From the NCBI GenBank assembly GCA_905372155.1, contig CAJPNZ010000098.1:1-11502 (forward strand): a stretch of 11,502 nucleotides of DNA. Direction: 5' to 3'. This DNA comes from Propionibacteriaceae bacterium. Lineage in GTDB: Bacteria; Actinomycetota; Actinomycetes; Propionibacteriales; Propionibacteriaceae. This document shows, piece by piece, positions 1-6,469 of the stretch. Positions within the stretch are counted from its first letter, which is position 1. Each line of letters starts with the position of its first letter. The notes below the pieces were generated by a model. That model was given only the letters and a program-made list of their open reading frames with translations, had not been told where the DNA came from and ran no database searches. Made by a program: the position numbers and the translations under genes.

Positions 1-800
1 TTGCTGATTTCCAGGCTGTGATCGAGGAGTTGGAGAAAACCGGTAGCGATACCGAGCAGGCGGTTGCGCAGGCTCATGCCGATGCTGACCCAACCCACCA
101 ATGGCCCAACAAGGGCACATCGAACCTTGGCGCTGCCGGGGCTCTGCCCGGGAAATGGGAAAACCCCGATCCTGATGGCAGGAGTGGCGACAGGGTCAGG
201 GAAGATGAGCGTCGCGGAGGCAAGCCTGGCAGCGGTCATTTCGACAACGATTGGGCGGGGCGGGCGATTCTGGAACGGTATCTTACCGGTGGTGACGATT
301 GGAACATCGACAATGACCCCGCTTGGACCCGTTACATGCAGGAAAATCAGATCCTGACCGAGGAGATGAAGAAATATAACAACACTCAAGCTACGGCTGC
401 GGTTGAGCAGTATCGCCAATCTGGGCGGAGTGAAGGATCGTTCAAGACAGAGAGCTCAGTGGAAATTGATAATGGCGAAGGAGTCGTTGGGTATCAGTAT
501 CTTCATGGGACGGACGGTACTGTTGGTGGATTTCAGCACAACGGCACGACCTCAGTTAAACCATTGCCGGATGGAAACTATGAAGTGACCGTCAACTCCA
601 ACTATCAATGGAATGATGTTATCGATCCGAATTATAAGTATGAAACTGATACGTGGAAGAACAAGGTTGCTGAGATAGTGACCTTTGGAATGGCCGACCC
701 CTACAATATCCATATCGGATGGAAAGGAAGCAGTACGGTGATCGTCGATTCCCAAGGTAACGTGGTGAGCGGAAGTGGGAAGGGATGGCCGTACTCATGA
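1..800 (+). CDS. Partial large protein with AT-rich toxin-like C-terminal domain (5' end outside window)
   Basis: The reading frame is open from base 3, so the true start most likely lies upstream; a GTG at 18 is only the first possible start inside the window. About 265 residues are visible. The first ~70 are hydrophilic and rich in G, D and P, like a linker. Then comes a helical segment with the motif ILERYLTGGDDW (about residue 85 from the GTG) and DPAWTRYMQENQ. The last ~110 residues are aromatic and beta-rich, with YQYLHGTDG, DPNYKYETDTW and a terminal GWPYS. The C-terminal half is clearly AT-richer than its surroundings (roughly one third G+C near 601-660), as is common for exchangeable toxin tips. 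Long linker plus compact C-terminal domain resembles actinobacterial secreted or polymorphic-toxin proteins, but I recognise no catalytic motif. The stop overlaps the next start (ATGA). A toxin role is inference; a structural secreted protein is equally possible. Confidence 0.75.
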   Translation, partial: ADFQAVIEELEKTGSDTEQAVAQAHADADPTHQWPNKGTSNLGAAGALPGKWENPDPDGRSGDRVREDERRGGKPGSGHFDNDWAGRAILERYLTGGDDWNIDNDPAWTRYMQENQILTEEMKKYNNTQATAAVEQYRQSGRSEGSFKTESSVEIDNGEGVVGYQYLHGTDGTVGGFQHNGTTSVKPLPDGNYEVTVNSNYQWNDVIDPNYKYETDTWKNKVAEIVTFGMADPYNIHIGWKGSSTVIVDSQGNVVSGSGKGWPYS

Positions 801-1213
801 GGGCGAGGGCATGGGTTTTGTTGGCCGGTGCCGTGGGGGTGGTGGCGGTGGTGTTCTGGTGGGTGTGGTTTGTGTTGTTTGCTGTGGATCCTGCTGTGTT
901 GCGTGACGGGGAGACGCGGACATCGGCGTCGGGGCGGTACACCTCAGAGTTTCTCTCGGAGGAGATCGACGGGAAGCGCAATGTGTATCCGGTGATCAAG
1001 AATTCGGCGGGCGAGGTGGTGTGGAGCGACGATCGGCGTTATCTCCTGAGTGCGCATCCGGTGGGGGTGGTGTGGCAGGAGGATGCCGACGTGTTGTGGC
1101 TGTTGTCTGGTGATATTGGCACATCCCGCGTGGTGGAAAAAGACGGGAAGTGGGCCAAGGAATGGGACTGGGGCACGCTGCCTCCCGATATCAAGAAAAT
1201 CAAGGAGCACTGA
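797..1213 (+). CDS. Single-pass membrane protein, possible partner or immunity protein of the upstream gene
   Basis: This 138-residue protein starts at ATG 797, inside the upstream stop codon (ATGA), with a GGGAAGGGA stretch 10-18 nt before. An in-frame ATG at 785 is possible but less well coupled. One hydrophobic helix spans about residues 5-26, rich in V, W and F. The remaining ~110 residues are soluble: YPVIKNSAGEVVW, then DVLWLLSGDIGTS, then a basic C-terminus. The charge pattern fits an N-terminal anchor with the soluble domain outside. I do not recognise the family. Tight coupling to a toxin-like gene suggests a protective or docking role, but no binding motif shows this. Its stop overlaps the next start (TGATG), so the three genes are probably translated together. 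Confidence 0.8.
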   Translation: MRARAWVLLAGAVGVVAVVFWWVWFVLFAVDPAVLRDGETRTSASGRYTSEFLSEEIDGKRNVYPVIKNSAGEVVWSDDRRYLLSAHPVGVVWQEDADVLWLLSGDIGTSRVVEKDGKWAKEWDWGTLPPDIKKIKEH

Positions 1214-1755
1214 TGACGGCGGAGCTGTGTGCGGATACCGGACGTCCAGATTCTCGGGAACTGTCGCGCGTCGTCGCAGTGAAACTACTGACGCGCTCAG
1301 GCGTCTTGGCAGAGGAATCATTGGAGTTCCGTCCGACGGGCACCGTGACGCGCACCCCCGTGGACCCGGGTCAACTCGTTCCCGGAGACCCAATCGGGTT
1401 GGCCCAGGCGGCGGCGGCGCTGACCGAGTGGGCCGCCACGGCTCCGACAGGCCTGTCGTCGCTTGCTCTGGAGGCGAGCGCTGCTCATGCCCGTCTGGGT
1501 CAGCGATTGGCAGAACAACGCGCCGAAGCGGAAGCGCTCTTTTCGCGTGCCCAGGCCGAGAGAATTCCGGCTGATGTGATCTGTAACGCAAAGAACGTGA
1601 GAAGCTTCATCGCTGCCAACCCTGCACAAGCAGAAGCTGTCGGCGAGCTGGCCGCCCGGGCCGCAACAATGCGAATGGTCTGGGTTGACCTGCAGAATGA
1701 TTTCATTGATGATCTTGCCGGGGTTCGTCAAGAACTGGACATTGCGGACTGGTGA
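1213..1755 (+). CDS. Hypothetical soluble protein, third gene of the coupled trio
   Basis: The protein has 180 residues and starts at ATG 1213, overlapping the stop of the previous gene (TGATG), with GGAG 5 nt upstream in the end of that gene. The N-terminal ~60 residues look beta-rich (VAVKLLTRSGVL, then EFRPTGTVTRTPVDPG). The rest is alpha-helical and rich in Ala, Glu and Gln (about residues 64-120), possibly a short coiled coil, and it ends in an acidic tail with a terminal tryptophan. There is no signal peptide and no membrane helix. I do not recognise the family. G+C content and codon use match the host better than the first gene does. A cytosolic chaperone or loading factor for the first product would fit the context, but this is inference only. 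Confidence 0.8.
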   Translation: MTAELCADTGRPDSRELSRVVAVKLLTRSGVLAEESLEFRPTGTVTRTPVDPGQLVPGDPIGLAQAAAALTEWAATAPTGLSSLALEASAAHARLGQRLAEQRAEAEALFSRAQAERIPADVICNAKNVRSFIAANPAQAEAVGELAARAATMRMVWVDLQNDFIDDLAGVRQELDIADW

Positions 1756-2132
1756 CGAGATCATAAGCGGCGTCCCGTGTGTTTTGTGAAACCTCTCGAT
1801 TGTGGAAGTCGATCAGCACCTCGGCAAGCGAAACCCTTGGGTCAGGGCAGCTTGAGGATGGCTGTGAACAGGCCTCGACGCGTCTGCTGTCGAGGCATTG
1901 CCGCCACCCCGGATGCCTGATTCTTCGGTCCCAGCGTCCTGATCGGTTTGAATCGCACCCGCCCCGCTCGCCCACGACATCCCTTCCGGGAATTCCCTCA
2001 CGCGGGACGAAGAGAAGCAGACCGGCGGAGAAAACATTTCTGTAGTCGCTCGCAACTCCGCCCCGGCCGGGTGCCACGCTGATCGGCGAAGAGGTTGTCG
2101 GCAGAGGCCGTGGGGCCGAAACCGATCATGGA
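1756..2132. other. Intergenic region between converging transcription units, no gene seen
   Basis: These 377 bases separate the + strand trio from the - strand membrane genes. Open frames on both strands here have no plausible start signal and protein-like composition is lacking. The only structure found is an 8-bp perfect hairpin (GCCTCGAC at 1872-1879, GTCGAGGC at 1889-1896, 9-nt loop). It could end transcription from either side, though it has no T-run. Confidence 0.6.
1872..1896. terminator. Short GC-rich hairpin, possible terminator
   Basis: A perfect 8-bp stem with a 9-nt loop lies 117 nt beyond the stop of the third gene of the trio and about 240 nt beyond the stop of the converging membrane gene. 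There is no U-tract, so an intrinsic terminator role is only possible. Confidence 0.3.
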
Positions 2133-2660
2133 TCAGCTGTTCTCCTCGGTCTCCTGCAACCATTTCCTGGTCGCTTCCCAATTGGCCTGGTAATCGGCCT
2201 TGCGCAGAGCCCTTCTCCACGGTTTGACGGCACAAGCCGCTGTCCAGAACACGACGAGAGCGGCCAGCCCCGACGGCAGCGCCAGTTCGGGTGCCTGCCA
2301 CCCGCCGATACCGGCCCCGACGATGGGAGGCAGAACGAAAATCCAGATGGCATGGTCCCAGCCACCGGGCCTCGGATTCCGGGCCCGCACCACCGTGGGG
2401 CGCTCCGCTAGCGTGAGGAGCACGCTGCTCGTTGTTGCCGTCGCGAGGCCGATCAGTGTCGCGGTCCCGAAACCGAGTTCCAGGTGCAGCAACCAACTGA
2501 GGGGGTACAGCACGCCGACGAGAAACGGAACCCCGACCAGCGACGACAGCAGCCGACCGAGCACGCTCGCCCACAGCGGACTGCATTCCCGGGCCCCACC
2601 TCGCTTCCGATCATTCCTGCAAATCTCCTGGCCGCCCCCGGGCGCATCCTCGTCAATCAT
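2133..2660 (-). CDS. Four-TM membrane protein, paralog A
   Basis: The protein has 175 residues. ATG at 2660 was chosen because GGAGGGG lies about 6 nt upstream and because the length then matches its neighbour paralog; an open extension to 2822 is Cys/Trp-rich and unlike a protein. After a charged ~28-residue N-terminus come four hydrophobic helices at about 40-58, 64-84, 103-121 and 126-146. The core signature ERPTVVRAR...PGGW..AIWIFVLPP.VG lies between helices 2 and 3, and the C-terminus is KPWRR followed by WEATRKWLQET. The same signature is in the protein encoded at 2881-3411. I do not recognise the family. Conserved Arg and Trp residues lie at the predicted membrane border, in the loop before helix 3. 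Function is unknown; it is likely in the cytoplasmic membrane. Confidence 0.82.
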   Translation of the reverse strand: MIDEDAPGGGQEICRNDRKRGGARECSPLWASVLGRLLSSLVGVPFLVGVLYPLSWLLHLELGFGTATLIGLATATTSSVLLTLAERPTVVRARNPRPGGWDHAIWIFVLPPIVGAGIGGWQAPELALPSGLAALVVFWTAACAVKPWRRALRKADYQANWEATRKWLQETEENS

Positions 2661-2880
2661 CCGGACACCCCTCCGGCGCCTGACCTCCCAGCAGTAATTG
2701 CACCACTCAGCCGAAAAGGGATCATCACATATTCCACCGCTGGCCGCTCCTGTGTCGCAAAACCCTGATCCGCAGAATCCCGGGAAATCATCATCGGACC
2801 ACGCCCCTTCAGTTTTCCGCATGCATGCAGGTGATCGCGGAACGTCGATCTTGTTGTTCCGCGATCACCTGAAGCGAGGT
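2661..2880. other. Spacer between the two membrane paralogs
   Basis: This gap contains the Shine-Dalgarno of paralog A (GGAGGGG near 2667-2673, - strand) and the long inverted repeat at 2828-2871. No coding sequence is supported. With the hairpin placed right after the stop of paralog B, the two paralogs are probably separate transcription units, and the promoter of paralog A should lie between about 2675 and 2825. I could not pick out a convincing -10/-35 pair. Confidence 0.5.
2828..2871. terminator. 16-bp perfect inverted repeat between paralogs, probable terminator
   Basis: The arms are CAGGTGATCGCGGAAC (2828-2843) and GTTCCGCGATCACCTG (2856-2871), with a 12-nt loop. The repeat begins 9 nt after the stop codon of the gene at 2881-3411, the usual place for a terminator. 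There is no clear T-run on the - strand side, which is common in actinobacterial hairpin terminators. On the + strand the following bases are mildly T-rich. It could also be an operator or a dispersed palindrome. Confidence 0.6.
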
Positions 2881-3411
2881 TCATTCTGTCTTGTCCCGCG
2901 GAATCACCCAGCCGTCACTGAGTTTGTCCTCTCCGAACGTTTCCGCGGTCATCTCCTTCGTGGCCTCCCACTTGGCACGCACCTCGGCCTGGCTGTCGCC
3001 CCGTTTCCACGGCTGCGACCACAGGCCAACGGCCCAGAACACGATGAGAACGGCGAGGGCCGTCGGCAACGCGACCTGGGGCGATTCCCACCACCCGACG
3101 ACGAAACCCACCAGCGGCGGAACCACAAAGATCCACATGGCGTAGGCCCACCCACCGGGAGTCGAATGCCGGGCCCGCACCACCGCAGGTCGCTCACCCA
3201 GAGCCATCAGGATCTCACTGGTCACGGTCGCCACCAGCCCCAGCACCACAATGGTGCCGAGGTCGGTTCCCAGCTGCATGATCAGGCCGAGCAGCCACAA
3301 CACCCCGACGACCAGAGGCGCGATGACCACGGAGATCATCACATGCCCCATCACGGCCTGCCCCAGCGTCGCGTATCCCACCTCTGCCGGTTCTCGCATC
3401 TCCTCCGCCAT
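2881..3411 (-). CDS. Four-TM membrane protein, paralog B
   Basis: The protein has 176 residues. The start at ATG 3411 is set by a near-perfect Shine-Dalgarno, AGGAGGTGA, with AGGAGG 7 nt upstream. The N-terminus is short and acidic. Four hydrophobic helices lie at about 23-45, 50-71, 90-108 and 113-131. The signature ERPAVVRAR...PGGW..AMWIFVVPPLVG and the tail QPWKR...KWEATKEMTAET match the neighbouring paralog A closely. The C-terminal ~40 residues are charged and probably cytoplasmic. I do not recognise the family. Two copies side by side, same strand and same length, indicate a tandem duplication that has since diverged. Transport, immunity or envelope roles are all open. Confidence 0.85.
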   Translation of the reverse strand: MAEEMREPAEVGYATLGQAVMGHVMISVVIAPLVVGVLWLLGLIMQLGTDLGTIVVLGLVATVTSEILMALGERPAVVRARHSTPGGWAYAMWIFVVPPLVGFVVGWWESPQVALPTALAVLIVFWAVGLWSQPWKRGDSQAEVRAKWEATKEMTAETFGEDKLSDGWVIPRDKTE

Positions 3412-3937
3412 TGGGTCACCTCCTCGGATCACGCCTCCCGGTGTTCTCGAATCGCGAGAAAACCATGCCGCGGTGCTCCGTCTCACGCGCGTGAAGTTCT
3501 TCGTCAAAGGCTTGACGCAATCGACTGCCCCAGACCCCAGAATCACACCCCTCTCAGCGGAACACCACCTCACTTTCGTCCAAAGTTCTTAACCTTGGTG
3601 AGGATGTGGAGGGCCGTCGTGAAACGTTGATGCGCGGTGATTCCGCTGTCCGGTGGCACGCTCACGACGCCGGAAACAAAAGCAGCTTTGTCGCTTTAGG
3701 TCCGCGACGGATCCCATTCGGGTGTCGTCCTCGTTGACACGCCCGAGGAGCCGAGTGGGGCGAAGGATTTTCGGGCGTGCCGGTCGACCGGGTAAAAGGG
3801 CCAGTCAAACGGTGAATGACCTGCGAGGGTGTATTCGTCAACCTCCGGACTCGTCGTGTCGTTGCGCTGACGAGACCAGCGCTCGTGTGCTGGAGTGTTC
3901 CGCAGTCCATTTTCCCTAACCAAGAGAGGACTGCTTC
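3412..3937. other. 526-base intergenic region, divergent promoters expected, no gene seen
   Basis: This gap lies between divergently transcribed genes, so it must hold promoters for paralog B (- strand) and CAP1 (+ strand). Visible structure: a TTCTCG/CGAGAA inverted repeat (3444-3460) upstream of the paralog B ribosome site; CCTCAC/GTGAGG (3568-3573, 3598-3603); and a 9-bp pair CACGCCCGA/TCGGGCGTG (3738-3746, 3771-3779). A TTGACA at 3734-3739 has no TANNNT box at 16-19 nt. Open frames here lack start signals and protein-like composition. Confidence 0.5.
3444..3460. promoter_or_regulatory. Small operator-like inverted repeat upstream of paralog B
   Basis: TTCTCG and CGAGAA are separated by 5 nt, 17 nt in all, about 17 nt beyond the Shine-Dalgarno of paralog B. 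Size and position fit a repressor site. The match is short and could be chance. Confidence 0.25.
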
Positions 3938-4492
3938 ATGAAGATGACGCGTTTGTTCGCGGGTGCCCTGCTGGCCGCCGTGCCGCTCGTCGCGGCTCCG
4001 GTTAGCCAGGCCTCCGCCGTATCGGATGCGCCTCAGACCGCCGTGCAGAGTGCCCCCGCGGCCGTCGTGCAAAGCAGTGCTGCATACTCCCGCACCATCC
4101 TGGTCAAGGTCAACGAGTTGCGCGCCAGCCTCGGGCTGAGGCCCGTGACGCGCTACGCCCAACTGGACTCGATCGCCCAGGACTGGTCCCAGCAGATGGC
4201 GTCGAGGAACTCGATGTCGCATCGGCCGAAGTTCGCCAGCGGCTACCCGCGAGGGTGGAGCTCGGCCTCGGAGAACGTCGCCATGCGAGGCGGCTCCGGA
4301 GGTGGGGACATCGGTGCCCGGCTCTTCGAGCAGTGGCGGAATTCGCCGGGCCACTACGCCAACATGGTCGCCCCCGACGCGAACGCGCTGGGCATCGGCC
4401 TGGCCTACAACTCGTCCACCAAGTCCTGGTACGGCACCCAGAACTTTGCCAGCTACAAGAACCCGGGCGGCTCTGGTCTCGTCGCCTCCTGA
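3938..4492 (+). CDS. Secreted CAP/SCP-domain protein (CAP1)
   Basis: The protein has 184 residues. ATG 3938 has GAGAGGA 7 nt upstream, and the frame is closed by a stop just before. The N-terminus is a Sec signal peptide: MKMTR, a hydrophobic core to about residue 20, and a likely cleavage after QASA (residue 27). After a short A/P/Q linker, residues ~50-172 form a CAP domain (PF00188 type). The four cavity residues are visible: H95 (MSHRP), E112 (SENVA), E131 (LFEQW) and H139 (GHYANM), and the closing WYGTQNF is at 164-170. Bacterial CAP proteins are secreted and of mostly unknown function; some bind or cut envelope components. The protein ends right after the domain with no wall anchor, so it is probably released. 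It is closely related to the gene at 10028 and shares its leader sequence. A strong hairpin follows the stop. Confidence 0.92.
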   Translation: MKMTRLFAGALLAAVPLVAAPVSQASAVSDAPQTAVQSAPAAVVQSSAAYSRTILVKVNELRASLGLRPVTRYAQLDSIAQDWSQQMASRNSMSHRPKFASGYPRGWSSASENVAMRGGSGGGDIGARLFEQWRNSPGHYANMVAPDANALGIGLAYNSSTKSWYGTQNFASYKNPGGSGLVAS

Positions 4493-4514
4493 CGACACCG
4501 GTCAACGTCTGCGA

Positions 4515-4563
4515 CATCGGGGCGGTCCGGATCGGCTCAGCCGATCATCGGGCCGCCCCGATG
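4515..4563. terminator. Strong hairpin between convergent CAP1 and ATPase genes
   Basis: The outer stem pairs CATCGGGGCGG (4515-4525) with CCGCCCCGATG (4553-4563), and the inner stem pairs GATCGGC (4530-4536) with GCCGATC (4540-4546) around a 3-nt loop. It sits 22 nt after the CAP1 stop and 38 nt beyond the stop of the converging ATPase gene, so it can end transcription from both sides. There is no T-run. Confidence 0.75.
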
Positions 4564-4601
4564 CTGTGAAATCGCGACCCCCGGGGAAGAGCGCCAAGGA
4601 G

Positions 4602-5873
4602 TCAGGGCCCTAGGAGAGCGAGCGGCACGACACCTATCCCATCCCTGCGACGATACGCGGCGGGCCCTGTCGTCACGACGAGCGCATCCGTGAGCCGACT
4701 GCCCAGCCTGCCGCGCAGCCAGTCCAGGTGACGGACGTCGTCGTCGCCTATCGCAGATGCGAGCTTCACCTCGATCGCGAGCAGCTCCCTCTCGGGGCCC
4801 TCGACGATCAGGTCGATCTCGTGATCACCGCGTTTCGTCCTCAGATGTGAGACCACGGCATCCGAGACCTGTGCGCACACGCGAACGGTCAATGTCGCCA
4901 AAGCCTCGAACAAGCGCCCGAACAAAGGAGCGCAGCCGGGGAGGACCACGTCGTCACGACCCTGCAGGAGGGATCTCGCCGAACCACTCAACAAACGCAA
5001 CGACAAGGCCGGATCCGCCAACTGGTGACGCGGGGAGGAAGCCAGTGCCCCGAGGCTGATTCCCAATGGCTGCCATGGGGGGACGGGGTCCAGAAGCCAC
5101 ATGCTCGTGAGCCAGTCGCGGTAACGAAGCGTGGTGGGTCGATTCGGGGGAGTGCCGTCGCCGATTGCCGCGGCGTTGCGGATCTTCTCATACGTGGTCG
5201 TGGTGGATTCGGCCGACGCATAGGAACGCAACCAGGACATGAGGGTTTCGGGGCGCCGCAGGACCGGATCGTCCTCCGTCCGCAACTCCTTCGAAGCCAG
5301 TCGCTGCAGGTAGCCGTCCAGCTGCATGCGGCGCAAGCGTTCCGGTAGGCCATGGATTCCGGGGAAGCCCGAGGCGGCTATTTCGTGGGCATAGTGATCC
5401 AGGCCGGCGGGGGTGTCCCCGCGCAGTGCCCCAGCTTCTCCCCGCAACAGGGCGTTCAGGGAAACCGTAGGATTCGCACCCACCCGTTCACACAGGGCCA
5501 TGGGTCTCATGCGAAGCGACACGATCCGGCCCGCCCCGGAGTGGATGGGAGCCCGGGGTTTGGGGGTGGCGCTTCCTGCCAGCAAGAAGGAAGCCGGTTG
5601 GGCGCCGTCGTCGACGGCCCGGCGAACCACGTCCCAGACGGTGGGCACGTGCTGCCATTCGTCGATGAACGTGGTGCCCGACCCGGCCACTCGGGAGGGT
5701 TCGGCCGCGACTATTGCCCGCTGCGATTCGGAGTCCAGGGCCCAGGTGCGGCTGGCGCGACGGGAAGCGGTCGCCGTTTTGCCGACCCCCTTTGGACCGT
5801 CCAGGGCGATCGCGGGAAGCCCGGACATCAGATCGTCCAGGACCATGTCAAGGACTCGCGGACGGTACTCCAT
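4602..5873 (-). CDS. AAA_14 / DUF4143-type ATPase
   Basis: The protein has 423 residues, the usual length for this family. An N-terminal P-loop ATPase domain has Walker A GPKGVGKT (26-33), Walker B TTFIDEWQ (about 67-74) and sensor-like LLAGSATP (98-104). The C-terminal DUF4143 region carries a nuclease-fold-like motif, EIDLI (352-356) with IEVK (367-370). Family members are predicted DNA- or NTP-handling ATPases; their physiological role is poorly known. ATG 5873 is chosen because family members start close to MEYRPR, shortly before Walker A. The upstream frame is open but runs antisense through the CAP fragment and is not protein-like. There is no Shine-Dalgarno. A TATCAT -10 box ends 8 nt before the ATG, so the mRNA is probably leaderless. 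The gene stands alone and converges on CAP1. Confidence 0.92.
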   Translation of the reverse strand: MEYRPRVLDMVLDDLMSGLPAIALDGPKGVGKTATASRRASRTWALDSESQRAIVAAEPSRVAGSGTTFIDEWQHVPTVWDVVRRAVDDGAQPASFLLAGSATPKPRAPIHSGAGRIVSLRMRPMALCERVGANPTVSLNALLRGEAGALRGDTPAGLDHYAHEIAASGFPGIHGLPERLRRMQLDGYLQRLASKELRTEDDPVLRRPETLMSWLRSYASAESTTTTYEKIRNAAAIGDGTPPNRPTTLRYRDWLTSMWLLDPVPPWQPLGISLGALASSPRHQLADPALSLRLLSGSARSLLQGRDDVVLPGCAPLFGRLFEALATLTVRVCAQVSDAVVSHLRTKRGDHEIDLIVEGPERELLAIEVKLASAIGDDDVRHLDWLRGRLGSRLTDALVVTTGPAAYRRRDGIGVVPLALLGP

Positions 5874-5881
5874 GAAGTCCC

Positions 5882-5887
5882 ATGATA
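5882..5887 (-). promoter_or_regulatory. -10 box for a leaderless ATPase mRNA
   Basis: TATCAT on the - strand is 8 nt before ATG 5873, which puts the transcript start at or next to the start codon. The -35 position at 17-nt spacing falls on the second GATACA copy (5905-5910), so the repeats overlie both promoter elements. Confidence 0.5.
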
Positions 5888-5927
5888 CAGATGGAGCGCC
5901 TTCTATGATACAAAAAGTACAGTCCCT
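5883..5927 (+). repeat. GATACA element, copy A
   Basis: TGATACA at 5883 and 5906 (23 bp apart) is followed by AGTACA at 5916 and CCCT at 5924-5927. The same architecture with identical spacing occurs in copy B at 6468-6512. The two copies agree at about 32 of 45 positions and, counted by eye, all 13 differences are transitions. In this copy the repeats cover the ATPase promoter, so a regulator-binding site is a reasonable reading. Confidence 0.65.
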
Positions 5928-5996
5928 GTTCGGCTCTTTGAGCAGTGGTGGAACTCGTCGGGCCGCTACGCCAACATGGTCGCCCTGATGCTGTGA
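5927..5996 (+). pseudogene. Decayed CAP-domain gene fragment
   Basis: The frame starting at 5931 encodes RLFEQWWNSSGRYANMVA, then LML and a TGA at 5994-5996. The first 54 nt match CAP1 4319-4372 at 49 of 54 positions. The last 18 nt (5979-5996) match the sequence after the CAP1 stop (4552-4569) at 16 of 18. The fragment is therefore a piece of CAP1 3' end with about 185 bp deleted internally. The cavity histidine equivalent to H139 is arginine here. There is no start, no signal peptide and no upstream half of the domain. It starts right after GATACA copy A. Confidence 0.85.
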
Positions 5997-6028
5997 GCAA
6001 TGGTTGACTGGCCCCGAAAGGGTGAGCG

Positions 6029-6424
6029 ATGAGTGATTTCCGAAGGAAGCTGGCGGAGTTCTTCGATGCGGAGAACCGGCGGGACTGGGACGACTACCGG
6101 GAGTTCCTGCACCCACAGGTCGAATGGGTCCTGGAGGAAGACGTCATCAAAGGGCGTGAGCGCTACTGTGAGACCATCGTCGCTGCATATGCGCAGTCGG
6201 CCTCCCGGTTCAGGACGCACCAGATGCTTGAATCCGAGGACCGCAGACGCATCGCCACGCTGCTCGTGGACACGGATGGCAGGCGTTCGCTGGACATCTT
6301 CGAGTTCGAGGATGGTCTCATCCGCCGGGAATGGGAGTTCCTGCTGGGGCGTGGCGTCGACTGGAACGGCAGATCCCTGAGCTGCGGACAGGGACGGGGA
6401 GAGGCCGACGAAATACCTCTTTGA
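6029..6424 (+). CDS. SnoaL-like / NTF2-fold protein
   Basis: The protein has 131 residues, and ATG 6029 follows AAGGGTGAG at a good distance. The sequence fits the SnoaL/NTF2-like cone fold: an N-terminal helix (FRRKLAEFFDAENRRDWDDYREFLHPQVEWV), a Gly-Arg-Glu turn (KGRERY) and then beta strands (RIATLLVDTDGRRSLDIFEFEDGLIRREWEF). The pattern of ADN-to-FEF strands with a helix start is typical of small cyclase, isomerase or ketosteroid-type enzymes, and also of proteins with no known activity. The C-terminal ~20 residues after the last strand are polar. The gene lies just after the CAP fragment, and nothing in the neighbourhood indicates a substrate. Confidence 0.82.
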   Translation: MSDFRRKLAEFFDAENRRDWDDYREFLHPQVEWVLEEDVIKGRERYCETIVAAYAQSASRFRTHQMLESEDRRRIATLLVDTDGRRSLDIFEFEDGLIRREWEFLLGRGVDWNGRSLSCGQGRGEADEIPL

Positions 6425-6453
6425 CAAGGGGTTTGGCAGCTGACAGCGGTGCC

Positions 6454-6469
6454 CGCAGGCGTTCCTGCG
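6454..6469. repeat. Small hairpin before GATACA copy B
   Basis: CGCAGG (6454-6459) and CCTGCG (6464-6469) pair around a 4-nt loop, 30 nt after the SnoaL-like stop. It may be a weak terminator and it overlaps the start of copy B. Confidence 0.35.

Noticed and set aside
360..800. Colicin M-like lipid II hydrolase domain in the first gene
   Set aside because: The D-x-Y-D-x-N...R catalytic pattern is absent; DPYNIHIGW is only a superficial resemblance.
2661..2822. Upstream extension of four-TM paralog A
   Set aside because: It is Cys/Trp-rich and unlike the family. ATG 2660 has a ribosome site and gives the same length as paralog B.
2698..3630. Long + strand open frame opposite the four-TM paralog B
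   Set aside because: It is a His/Pro/Arg-rich shadow of the - strand gene with no start signal.
3734..3739. TTGACA as a -35 box for CAP1
   Set aside because: No TANNNT box lies 16-19 nt downstream.
5874..6116. N-terminal extension of the ATPase frame to 6116
   Set aside because: It runs antisense through the GATACA element and the CAP fragment, is not protein-like, and family members start near MEYRPR.
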